Shown here: piece after piece, positions 14,882-22,930 of the stretch
How positions within the stretch are numbered: position 1 is the first letter of the stretch
How the letters are laid out: each line of letters begins with the position of its first letter
NCBI RefSeq assembly: GCF_000512205.2
Contig: NZ_CP006644.1
Coordinates: 4,106,501-4,170,500, forward strand
Direction: 5' to 3'
Length of the DNA: 64,000 nucleotides
Source: Sphingomonas sanxanigenens DSM 19645 = NX02
Lineage (GTDB): Bacteria; Pseudomonadota; Alphaproteobacteria; Sphingomonadales; Sphingomonadaceae
Notes under the pieces: model-generated
What the model was told of the DNA's origin: nothing
Seen by the model: the letters and a program-made list of their open reading frames with translations, nothing else
Databases searched by the model: none
Program-made: the position numbers and the translations under genes

Positions 14882-17455
14882 ATGGGAATATTGCGTGACG
14901 CGTTGGTTGCCGCCTCGATCTCGACAAGCATGGCGGCTCTTGTTCTAGGAACAGCCCCCGCCGTGGCCGGTCAGGTCGAGCGGAACACCTATCACCTCCC
15001 GGCGCAGCCGCTCGCGGCGTCGCTGCGCGCGGTCGCCATCGCGTCCGGGCGCAGCATCGCGGCGCCCGCGGACCTTGTGCGCGACAAGCGCGCGCCGCCG
15101 CTGGATGGCGACTTCTCGGCGGAGGAGGCCGTCGCGGCGCTTCTTGCCGGGTCGGGGCTCCGCCAGCGCGCGATCGGAAGCAGCCTGGTCATCGAGCGGA
15201 TGCCCGTCGCGCAGGCAGCTGCTTCCGGGCCGACCGATGCCGACATCGTCGTGACCGGCAGCCGGATTCGTGGGGCCCCGGTCGCATCGCCGGTCATCCG
15301 ACTGGATCAGGAGACGATGCGCGACGCCGGGCAGACAAGCCTCGCCGACGTCGCGCGCAGCATCCCGCAGAGCTTTGGCGGTGGCCAGAATCCCGGGGTC
15401 GGCGCCAATGTCGGCAGCGCCAACGGAATCAATGTCGGCGGGGCGGCGACGATCAACCTGCGCGGACTGGGCAGCGACGCCACGCTTACCCTGCTCAATG
15501 GCCACCGTCTCGCCTATAACGGGTCGCGACAGGGCATCGACGTGTCGGCCATCCCGCTGGGCGCGGTCGATCGGCTGGAGATCGTCGCCGACGGCGCCTC
15601 GGCGCTCTACGGTTCGGACGCCGTCGCGGGCGTCGCCAACATCATCCTGCGTCGCGACTATGACGGAGTGCGGGTCGAGGCCGAAGGCGGCCTGGCGACC
15701 GAGGGCGGCTATTCGCGCCAGCGCTATGGCCTGACGGCGGGCACGCGCTGGCAATCGGGCGGGATCATCGCTTCCTACGAGTTTGCCCGCAGCACCGACC
15801 TGTTGTCCGACGAACGAAGCTTTGCGCGCACGCGGCCCGGGGTGATCATCTTTCCGCCGCTCGAGCGGCACGCGATCGTGCTGTCCGGCCATCAGGCGCT
15901 GACCGATACGCTGACCTTCGAGGCCGACCTCCTGTTCAACCGGCGCAAGACGGAGATCGGTTTTCCCGACAATCCGGCAGGCGACCTCTCGGTCAGCCGT
16001 ACCGAACAACCCTCGACGAGCCGATCCTTCGCGGTGGCCCCCGCGCTCAAGCTCGACTTGGCCGGGAGCTGGCGGATCGCGCTGTCGGGCGTCTATGGCA
16101 ACGAGCGCGTCTTTTCCCGCGCGAACAACTTCGTCGGTCAGGCGCTGATCCGGTCGACCCCACTCTGCTACTGCAACGACGGCAAGTCGGCCGAGCTGGC
16201 GGCCGATGGCAACCTGTTCGCGTTGCCAGGCGGAATGGCGCGGATCGCAATCGGTGCCGGCTATCGCACCAACGCGCTCAATGCCGACCGCGGCCCGGGG
16301 AACGTCGCCAATGTCCGCCGGTCGCAGGACAGTTATTACGGCTATGGCGAGCTCAGCCTTCCCCTCGTTTCGCCCGACATGGAAATCCCCGCGATCGAGC
16401 GACTCAACCTCAGCGCCGCGCTGCGCTATGAACGCTATCCCGGCGTCGACGATGTCGCGACGCCCAAGATCGGGCTCATCTATGCCCCGGCCTCATGGAT
16501 CGATCTGAAGGCGAGCTGGGGCCGGTCGTTCCGCGCGCCGACCCTGCTCCAGCAATATCAGGTGCCCGCCGTCATCCTCTATCCGGTCCGCACGCTGGGC
16601 GGTTCGGGCTATGCGGCGGGCGCGACCGCGCTCATCATATCGGGTGGAAATCCCGCGCTCCAGCCGGAGCGGGCGAGCACCTGGAGCGCCTCGATCGATC
16701 TCCATCCGGCCGCGCTGGAGGGCGCCCGCCTGCAACTCGGTTATTTCCGCATCCGCTATTCCGACCGGATCGTCACCCCGATCTCGCCGACCGCCCAGTC
16801 GCTGAGCAACCCGGCCTATGCGGGACTCGTCACGCTCGATCCCGGATCGGCGGCGGCCGCCGCCGTCATCGCCAGTTCGCCCCAATTCATCAATTCCTTG
16901 GGGACCGCAGTCAATCCGGCGACGGTGGTTGCGATCGTCGACAACCGCAACCGCAACGCCGGGCGCCAGTCGATCCACGGCGTCGACATCCTCGCCGACT
17001 ACCGCTTCCGGCTGGGCGACGGCGAACTGACCGCGATGCTCAACGCAAGCTATCTCCACATCGACCAGCAGCTCGGCGCGGGGCAGCCCGTCCTCGCGCG
17101 GAGCGGGCTGCTGTTCACCCCGCCCGACTGGCGCGGGCGCGCCGGTCTGACCTGGACCGGAGGACCGCTGACGCTCAACGGGACGGTAAGCTATATCGAC
17201 GGCGTCGACGACAGCCGGACCGCCTCGACCGTGCGGGTCCATGGCATGACCACCCTCGATCTCACGGCCCGCTACCGGTTCGAGCGTGCCAGCGGCCCGC
17301 TGCGGGGCGTCGAACTTACCTTGTCTGCGCTGAACGCCTTCGACGACCGGCCTGCCGCGATCGCCAGCAACTCCTACATCGACAGCACCTATGACTCGAC
17401 CAATTATTCGCCGCTCGGTCGCGTCATCAGCTTCGGAATCGCCAAGTCATGGTAA
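14882..17455 (+). CDS. TonB-dependent receptor with STN signalling domain
   Basis: 857 residues from the ATG at 14882. A signal peptide ending near AVAG is followed by an STN domain (about residues 35-100: YHLPAQPLAASLRAVAIASGRSI ... LLAGSGLRQRAIGSSLVI), then DIVVTGSRIRG, the plug domain (LADVARSIPQSFGG ... INLRGLGSDATLTLLNGHRLAY ... ALYGSDAVAGVANIILRRDYDG) and a beta-barrel ending in the aromatic terminus IAKSW. The STN domain allows signalling to FecR. In lasso-peptide loci this receptor is thought to import the peptide or a complex of it. Its stop overlaps the isopeptidase ATG (ATGGTAA), so they are coupled. Confidence 0.92.
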   Translation: MGILRDALVAASISTSMAALVLGTAPAVAGQVERNTYHLPAQPLAASLRAVAIASGRSIAAPADLVRDKRAPPLDGDFSAEEAVAALLAGSGLRQRAIGSSLVIERMPVAQAAASGPTDADIVVTGSRIRGAPVASPVIRLDQETMRDAGQTSLADVARSIPQSFGGGQNPGVGANVGSANGINVGGAATINLRGLGSDATLTLLNGHRLAYNGSRQGIDVSAIPLGAVDRLEIVADGASALYGSDAVAGVANIILRRDYDGVRVEAEGGLATEGGYSRQRYGLTAGTRWQSGGIIASYEFARSTDLLSDERSFARTRPGVIIFPPLERHAIVLSGHQALTDTLTFEADLLFNRRKTEIGFPDNPAGDLSVSRTEQPSTSRSFAVAPALKLDLAGSWRIALSGVYGNERVFSRANNFVGQALIRSTPLCYCNDGKSAELAADGNLFALPGGMARIAIGAGYRTNALNADRGPGNVANVRRSQDSYYGYGELSLPLVSPDMEIPAIERLNLSAALRYERYPGVDDVATPKIGLIYAPASWIDLKASWGRSFRAPTLLQQYQVPAVILYPVRTLGGSGYAAGATALIISGGNPALQPERASTWSASIDLHPAALEGARLQLGYFRIRYSDRIVTPISPTAQSLSNPAYAGLVTLDPGSAAAAAVIASSPQFINSLGTAVNPATVVAIVDNRNRNAGRQSIHGVDILADYRFRLGDGELTAMLNASYLHIDQQLGAGQPVLARSGLLFTPPDWRGRAGLTWTGGPLTLNGTVSYIDGVDDSRTASTVRVHGMTTLDLTARYRFERASGPLRGVELTLSALNAFDDRPAAIASNSYIDSTYDSTNYSPLGRVISFGIAKSW

Positions 17456-19590
17456 GGCGCATCCCATCCTTCGCGCGCCGAACGCGCGTGCCGTGCCGCA
17501 TTGCGTTCGTGCTGTTGCCGCTGGCGGCGGCTGCCTCGCCGGCGGTGGCAGCGCCCTGCAGCGATCTTCTCCCATCCGTCGCGAAACCGGTCGCGAAGCC
17601 GCGCCCGATCACCGCCGACGATCTGCTACGGCTGCGCGACATCGGACAGCCCGATGGTTCGATGGTCCGCCAACCGACTCCACTCTCGGTGTCGCCGGAC
17701 GGCAAGCAGGCTGCCTTCATCCTGACGCGCGCCGATCCGGCGACCAACAGCTATTGTCGCGGCGTCGTGGTCGTGCGGCTCGATGGTCCGGCCGAGCCGA
17801 AGCTGCTCGACACGGGCGGCGAACTGATCGTTGCCCAGACCGCCGGGCGCGGCTCCATGATCCCCGTGGGCATCGCGGCGCCCGTGGTGCCACGCTGGTC
17901 CCCCGATGGCCGCTGGATTGCCTATCTGCGCCGGGACCGGGCACGAACGCGCTTGTGGCGGGTGGCCGCCGCCGGCGGCACGGCCGCGCCGGTCGGACCC
18001 GACGCCGTCGATATCGACGCCTTCGCCTGGTCGGCCGATGGACGCCGGCTCCTCATCGCCAGGCGGCCAGCGGTGCGGGCGGTCGAGGCGGGGGTGGATG
18101 CCGAAGCACTCGGCGGCTGGCTCTACGATGCCCGGATATTGCCCAACATGGGCGCCCGGCCGCTGCTGCCCGCGGGCCTCGCCGTCGAGACGGATGCCAT
18201 CGACCTGCAGGATGGAACGATCCGGCCGGCGGACGCTTGGGACAGGGACCAACTGGATGCGGGGCGCGCGGACGATCCGCTTCTCGCGGCGCAGGCGACC
18301 GGCGGACGCCGCGCCTGGACCAAACGCGAGGGCGAGGCGCCGATGAGCCCGCTTCGCCTCTTCGCCGACAACGGCCGCGATGGACCGGTCGCCTGCACAG
18401 CCGCGGCATGTGACGGGGGCCTGCTCGGACTGTGGTGGGATGCATCAGGCGAAGAACTGCGCTTCCTGCGGCGAGAGGGCTGGGCGAAGGAAACCATGGC
18501 GTTCTATCGCTGGAGGCCTGGCAAGGGCATGCCGCGGCCGATCCTTCGTACCGGAGACGTCCTGATCGGCTGCGTTCCGGCTGGCGCCGACCTGCTCTGC
18601 CTGCGCGAGAACGCGCTGACGCCGCGCCATCTGGTTCGCATCGACCTTGCGACGGGCCAATCCCGACTGGTCTATGATCCCAATCCCGAGTTTGCCGGCA
18701 TTACGCTTGGCACGGTCGAGCGTCTGCGCTGGCGTAACGATCGCGGCCTTGAGGCCTGGGGCGACCTGGTCCTTCCCGCCAACCACCGGCCCGGCGAGCA
18801 GCTGCCGCTCATCGTGGTGCAATATCATAGCGATGGATTCCTGCGCGGCGGAACCGGGGACGAATATCCGATTCAGCTCTTCGCGGCGCACGGCTTCGCT
18901 GTGCTCAGCGTCGAACGGGCCGCATTCGTTGCCGAGAGCGTGGCCGGCGTGAAGACATGGGACGATTTCAACGCGGCAAACATGAAGGACTGGGCGGAGC
19001 GCCGCAGCCTGCTGTCATCCCTGCTTACCGGCGTCGGCATGGCGATCGCCCGGGGCGACGTCGATCCGAAACGGATCGGCATCACCGGTCTCAGCGACGG
19101 TGCCTCGACCGCCCGCTTCGCGCTCATCAACAGCCGAATCTTCGCCGCGGCGGCGATCAGCAGCTGCTGCATGGATCCGAAGACGGTGATGACCCAGGCC
19201 GGCATCGCCTTCGCCGATATGCAGCGAAGGATGGGCGCGCCGCCGGCGACGGGCGACGCCAGCACCTATTGGCGTCCCTATTCGCTGGCGCTGAACGCAG
19301 ACCACATCGATACACCGCTGCTTATGCAGCTCGCCGACGAGGAATATCTGCTCGGCCTGGAGACGTTCACCGCGCTGCGCGAGAAGGACAAGCCCGTCGA
19401 GATGCACATCTTCCCCGGCGAGCATCACATGAAATGGCAGCCAGCGCATCGTCGTGCGATCTACGAGCGAAATCTCGACTGGTTTGCCTTCTGGCTGCAG
19501 TGGCACGAGGATCCGGATCCGGCCAAGGCAGCGCAATATCGGCGATGGGAAGCGATGCGCGCGAAGCGCGTCGCCCGCGCAGCGCCCTGA
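17449..19590 (+). CDS. atxE: Lasso-peptide isopeptidase (AtxE-like, S9 peptidase family)
   Basis: 713 residues. After a signal peptide (IAFVLLPLAAAASPAVAA) comes an N-terminal beta-propeller-like half (LSVSPDGKQAAFIL, PRWSPDGRWIAYLRRD, FAWSADGRRLLIA) and a C-terminal alpha/beta hydrolase with the nucleophile in GLSDGAS (about residue 548), an Asp in LMQLADEEYL and a His in FPGEHHMKW. This is the architecture of astexin isopeptidase AtxE2, which hydrolyses the macrolactam of lasso peptides and linearises them. Length and position after the TonB receptor agree. The gene converges on the lasso cyclase with a 17-base gap. Function is inferred from family and context. Confidence 0.88.
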   Translation: MVRRIPSFARRTRVPCRIAFVLLPLAAAASPAVAAPCSDLLPSVAKPVAKPRPITADDLLRLRDIGQPDGSMVRQPTPLSVSPDGKQAAFILTRADPATNSYCRGVVVVRLDGPAEPKLLDTGGELIVAQTAGRGSMIPVGIAAPVVPRWSPDGRWIAYLRRDRARTRLWRVAAAGGTAAPVGPDAVDIDAFAWSADGRRLLIARRPAVRAVEAGVDAEALGGWLYDARILPNMGARPLLPAGLAVETDAIDLQDGTIRPADAWDRDQLDAGRADDPLLAAQATGGRRAWTKREGEAPMSPLRLFADNGRDGPVACTAAACDGGLLGLWWDASGEELRFLRREGWAKETMAFYRWRPGKGMPRPILRTGDVLIGCVPAGADLLCLRENALTPRHLVRIDLATGQSRLVYDPNPEFAGITLGTVERLRWRNDRGLEAWGDLVLPANHRPGEQLPLIVVQYHSDGFLRGGTGDEYPIQLFAAHGFAVLSVERAAFVAESVAGVKTWDDFNAANMKDWAERRSLLSSLLTGVGMAIARGDVDPKRIGITGLSDGASTARFALINSRIFAAAAISSCCMDPKTVMTQAGIAFADMQRRMGAPPATGDASTYWRPYSLALNADHIDTPLLMQLADEEYLLGLETFTALREKDKPVEMHIFPGEHHMKWQPAHRRAIYERNLDWFAFWLQWHEDPDPAKAAQYRRWEAMRAKRVARAAP

Positions 19591-19607
19591 CCCGAACGGA
19601 GATTGCA

Positions 19608-21365
19608 TCATGCTGCGCTTCGACTCGCCCAGCTCCGCGCCCACGCTTCGACGTCCGCGAGCCGCAGCAGGCGTCCGAAGTCGGCGGGCGCCATCGGCCC
19701 GGCCGCGTCCCACGCCCGCTCGACGGCGGCGGCATCGATGATGCCCTGCCGGGCGAGCAGGCCGCCGAGCAGCATTTCGCGCAACGCCGCGCCGTGCCGT
19801 TCGCAGATTTCGCCGAGGAACCCGTCGGGCGAACCCTTCGAGCGGCGGCCGGCGATCTTCTCGGGCAGGACCGCCGCGAAGGCCCGACGCGCGACGGCGC
19901 GGTTGCGCCCGTCCGCGAACCAGCACCAGCTCGGCACGCGCAGACAGGTCTCCACCAGCGGCTGCCCGAGCAGCGGTGCAACCGTCGGAAGATCGGCCTG
20001 AGGATCGGTGCCCTGGAGAAAACTGTCCGCATAGGCGAGCAGCTTGATGTGCGCTGCCTTGCCGGGGAGCGCTCCTCGCGGCGCCACCAGCCAGGCATGC
20101 GGTGCTGCGGACCCCGCCGCAGCGCGCGCAGTTCCGCTGAGAAACAGATGGTCGGGCGCGGTCGGGCTGCTGCGGCGCCAGGACCAGGTCCTGCCGACTG
20201 CCGCCCGGATCACCGCGAACAGGCTCGCCGGCGCGAGGCGGCTGATTTCGGCTGCAGTGGCGAGGAAGGCGCGACCGGGACCGCCAGTCAGCAATCGGTC
20301 CGCGGCCGGCGCCGCTGACTGCAACGCGCAGAATATGTTGTCGCCGCCGCCGCCGGTGAAGATCGCGTCGGCGCCAGCGGCCACCGCGGCCTCTCGCGCG
20401 AGCCGCGTCGATTCCTGCTCGAACATCCGCCCGGCGGGACGGGGCAAGCGTGCCGAAGGCGAGCGTGCCGGGTCGATCCGCGCCACGTCGCGCAGCGCCT
20501 CGTGGAGCGGCAGGCCAACGGCGCGTGCCATCAACCGGCCATAGTCGCGCTCATCCCCGACGGCATCGCGCGTCACCAGCGTCAGAAGGCTGAGCGGCCG
20601 CTTCCGTTCTGCGAGACAGGTGGCGACGATCGAGGAATCGAGGCCGCCGGAGAGCATGAGCAGGACATGCTCGAACTGGGACGCGCGCGCTGCCACGCAG
20701 GCGCGCACGCTGCGCCGGACCATCTCCCCGGCCTCGCCTTCGGTCAGAGCGGTCGAACGCGCAACGAAGTCCCAGGGGGACCACAGCCGGTCGATGTGGA
20801 TACCAACCGCATCGGCACGAAGGCGCTCGCCGCCCTGGACGGCGCTGACACCATCAAGGCACGTCTCGGCGGTGCGCAGGTCACGCCAGGCGAGCTCGCG
20901 CGCGACGGCTTCCCAACACAGGGAGGGGCGAAGCACGCCCGCGTCGATCATCAGCCCGACATCCGACGCGACGACCGTCGCATCGCCCAGTGTCATGCGA
21001 TAGCATGGCAGCTCGCCGAACGGTGCGCGCACGACATCAACGCTGCCCCCCTCGCCGGCGAGGAGCGCGACATAGCCGCCCCAATAGGTCTCGATGAGAT
21101 GCCGCCCGCGCGTGCCCTTGATCCTGCGCTGCTCTTCGTCAGGCAGCCGGTCGACGCGGGCCGGATAGCGACGGTCGAACAGCGTGCCCAGAATGACGCC
21201 ATGCTCGAGCTTGACAGCCGGGCCACCGCTGAACGCGACGACAAGCCGTCCATAATCGCAGACCCGCATCGGGCCGCGCAGCGCTGCGAGGCGAGCCACG
21301 ATCCGGTCCCTCAGTTCGAGGCGTTCTCCCGCCTCGCCGATCAGAGCCAGGTATCGGATCGCCAT
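19608..21365 (-). CDS. atxC: Lasso-peptide macrolactam synthetase (asparagine synthetase-like, C protein)
   Basis: 585 residues. The N-terminal half resembles a degenerate glutamine amidotransferase domain (GRHLIETYWGGYVALLAGEG) and lacks the catalytic N-terminal Cys. The C-terminal half is the ATP-binding AsnB domain with the PP-loop SGGLDSS at about residue 240 and the downstream GADAIFTGGGGDNIF. The enzyme adenylates the side-chain acid of the core peptide and joins it to the N-terminal amine. The start overlaps the stop of the B gene by one base, so B and C are coupled. The last gene of the lasso operon on this strand. Confidence 0.9.
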   Translation of the reverse strand: MAIRYLALIGEAGERLELRDRIVARLAALRGPMRVCDYGRLVVAFSGGPAVKLEHGVILGTLFDRRYPARVDRLPDEEQRRIKGTRGRHLIETYWGGYVALLAGEGGSVDVVRAPFGELPCYRMTLGDATVVASDVGLMIDAGVLRPSLCWEAVARELAWRDLRTAETCLDGVSAVQGGERLRADAVGIHIDRLWSPWDFVARSTALTEGEAGEMVRRSVRACVAARASQFEHVLLMLSGGLDSSIVATCLAERKRPLSLLTLVTRDAVGDERDYGRLMARAVGLPLHEALRDVARIDPARSPSARLPRPAGRMFEQESTRLAREAAVAAGADAIFTGGGGDNIFCALQSAAPAADRLLTGGPGRAFLATAAEISRLAPASLFAVIRAAVGRTWSWRRSSPTAPDHLFLSGTARAAAGSAAPHAWLVAPRGALPGKAAHIKLLAYADSFLQGTDPQADLPTVAPLLGQPLVETCLRVPSWCWFADGRNRAVARRAFAAVLPEKIAGRRSKGSPDGFLGEICERHGAALREMLLGGLLARQGIIDAAAVERAWDAAGPMAPADFGRLLRLADVEAWARSWASRSAA

Positions 21366-22024
21366 CAGAGGACCAGGATCGGCGTGTAGCTTCGTACCTG
21401 GTCGACCCGGTCGCTAACCAGCCGCGGCCCCTGCTGGACCCAGCAATGCGCGGCAAAGGGCCGAAGCCGGACGCCGATCACGAGCTCGGCACCGACGCCG
21501 AGCGATGCCAGCCGGCGCATGATTGCGATTGAGCGGGCGAGGCACTGGTCGTGCGACCGCATCAAGCGGGCGCTCAGGTCGAACGCGGCCGCGACTTCCG
21601 GCAGGCGATCGAATGCGCCGGTGACGGCGGGCTCCTGTTCCCCGGGGGCCCTGACCCAATCTAGGGCGGAGGCAAGCCCGGTCCAGCGCAAGGCGAATCG
21701 CGCGCGCGCCAGCCCGCAGCACGCGCCAAGCAGCGAATGCATGGCAACACTAGGACGGTCGAGATCGAGCAGGCTCTCGCTCGCGGCGGCAGGCGCGGGA
21801 CAGGCGCGTGGCGCGAACGGTGCGCGATCGACCAGGATTCCGCGCTCGAGCAGGCGTGCTGTCGGCGGATCATCTTTGTCGACGGGAAGTTCGGCCATCG
21901 CACGGCGGAATGCCCTCTCCGCCGACGCGCCGAGGCCGAAATAGCGATCGGCGCGGATATCGAGGAAGATCAGGCGGTCGCCCACTTCACAGAAGCTGAC
22001 GCCGGAACGAAGACCTGTCGTCAT
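21365..22024 (-). CDS. atxB: Lasso-peptide leader peptidase with RRE domain (B protein)
   Basis: 219 residues from the ATG at 22024. Residues 1-80 match the PqqD-like RiPP recognition element (SGVSFCEVGDRLIFLDIRADRYFGL ... LLERGILVD). The rest is the transglutaminase-like protease with Cys in DQCLARSIAIMRRL (about residue 161), His in PFAAHCWVQQG (about 192) and Asp in VSDRVDQVRSYTPI (about 204). The protein binds the leader and cuts before the core peptide. Here the two B modules are fused in one protein, as is normal for proteobacterial clusters. A strong hairpin separates it from the precursor gene. Confidence 0.9.
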   Translation of the reverse strand: MTTGLRSGVSFCEVGDRLIFLDIRADRYFGLGASAERAFRRAMAELPVDKDDPPTARLLERGILVDRAPFAPRACPAPAAASESLLDLDRPSVAMHSLLGACCGLARARFALRWTGLASALDWVRAPGEQEPAVTGAFDRLPEVAAAFDLSARLMRSHDQCLARSIAIMRRLASLGVGAELVIGVRLRPFAAHCWVQQGPRLVSDRVDQVRSYTPILVL

Positions 22025-22047
22025 GGTGGGTGCCCCTGGCGACGAGC

Positions 22048-22072
22048 GGCGCGCGGCGCACTGCCGCGCGCC
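22048..22072 (-). promoter_or_regulatory. Intercistronic hairpin between lasso precursor and B gene
   Basis: A perfect 10-bp stem, GGCGCGCGGC with GCCGCGCGCC, and a 5-base loop lies in the 55-base gap between the precursor stop and the B start. There is no T-run. Hairpins at this place in other proteobacterial lasso operons are thought to reduce read-through or protect the precursor mRNA, so that more precursor than enzyme is made. Confidence 0.7.
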
Positions 22073-22079
22073 GACCCAG

Positions 22080-22199
22080 TCAGTCGTCGGTGAGGCCCGT
22101 CTGGTCCTGGCCGAGGAATTCATCGGCGGGCTGGCCGCCGGGACCCATCGTCTCGACGCTGGCGGTGCCGAGTTCGATCACGTCGTCGTTGCGTTCCAT
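22080..22199 (-). CDS. atxA: Lasso-peptide precursor (A protein)
   Basis: 39 residues, read directly from the minus strand; too short for ordinary gene callers. The leader is MERNDDVIELGTASVETM, matching the proteobacterial leader pattern (IELG-x-ASVET). Thr17 sits at the conserved -2 position. The predicted 21-residue core starts at Gly19: ring segment GPGGQPAD or GPGGQPADE, followed by the loop/tail FLGQDQTGLTDD. The macrolactam would join Gly1 to Asp8 (8-residue ring) or Glu9 (9-residue ring). AAGGAG lies eight bases before the ATG at 22199. The core family member was not recognised as a named peptide. Neighbouring B, C, isopeptidase and receptor genes support the call strongly. Confidence 0.9.
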   Translation of the reverse strand: MERNDDVIELGTASVETMGPGGQPADEFLGQDQTGLTDD

Positions 22200-22261
22200 G
22201 ATGCACTCCTTCTGTCATGCTGCGAGATGCAGCCCTGGCAGTTTATGGAGTGGGGCTGGCT

Positions 22262-22280
22262 ATCCGAACTTTATACGGAT
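22262..22280. promoter_or_regulatory. Inverted repeat in the lasso precursor promoter region
   Basis: ATCCG (22262-22266) and CGGAT (22276-22280) frame a 9-base AT-rich spacer, 63 bases upstream of the precursor ATG, in an AT-rich patch containing TATAGA and TATAAA on the minus strand. It could be an operator for the adjacent GntR protein or for LuxR. It is not a standard lux box. Confidence 0.4.
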
Positions 22281-22321
22281 TCTATATCGAGATTGTTTGA
22301 CAACCGGCGCGGTCATGGCCG

Positions 22322-22930
22322 TCACGCAGCCCGGTACACCGCGCGGACGATGTCCGCTGCCGCGCGGCGGCGCCGGCGATGATAGCTCGTGCTGAGCCGG
22401 CGAAGCGTGTCGCGCTCCCGCCTTGCGGCGGCGGATGCTATCGCTGCCAGCTCTTCCTGGACGCCACCGAGCACATGCGGCTCGACGGAGCGGGCCGCAT
22501 GGAGGCGCGCATTGAGGCGATCGACGGCGCGTTGATGCTCGCCATTCGCCGATCGTCGGGCGATCGCCAGGAAAATCTCGCCAGCGCGATCGGCAATCGA
22601 TCTGGCCTCCGGCGTGGCCGGCAACAGGATGGTCGTGTCGGCCCGTGACCAGGCGTGAACGGAGAGCGTAAGCAGCTCCGCAGACCAGTCGTAGAGATCC
22701 TTCAGCGCCGGTTCGTCGAGGGCGGGAATGTGGAAGCCGCCGCCGGTACGCGTCTCGACCAGCCCTTCGCCGGTCAGCAGGTGGAGCGCGTCGCGGACCG
22801 GCGTCACGCTGGACGACAGCGGCGCCGCCAGCACCGCCGGATCGAGCCGGTCGCCCGGCCGGAATTCGCGACCCATGATGCGGCGCTTCAGTGCCTCATG
22901 GACACGCTCGGCGGTCGGACCCGAGTTCAT
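22322..22930 (-). CDS. GntR-family transcriptional regulator
   Basis: 202 residues from the ATG at 22930, which overlaps the stop of the PhyH-like gene (ATGA). The N-terminal winged helix is clear: AERVHEALKRRIMGREFRPGDRLDPAVLAAPLSSSVTPVRDALHLLTGEGLVETRTGGGFHIP. The C-terminal part is a short, helical FCD-like ligand domain (LYDWSAELLTLSVHAW ... RSVEPHVLGGVQEELAAIASAA) with a basic end. It lies between luxI/phyH and the lasso precursor, the last gene before the precursor promoter, so it is a candidate regulator of that promoter. Ligand unknown. Confidence 0.82.
   Translation of the reverse strand: MNSGPTAERVHEALKRRIMGREFRPGDRLDPAVLAAPLSSSVTPVRDALHLLTGEGLVETRTGGGFHIPALDEPALKDLYDWSAELLTLSVHAWSRADTTILLPATPEARSIADRAGEIFLAIARRSANGEHQRAVDRLNARLHAARSVEPHVLGGVQEELAAIASAAARRERDTLRRLSTSYHRRRRRAAADIVRAVYRAA

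Noticed and set aside
22200-22321. Second lasso precursor upstream of the first
   Set aside because: Short minus-strand frames in this interval lack the leader pattern and the acid at core position 7-9.
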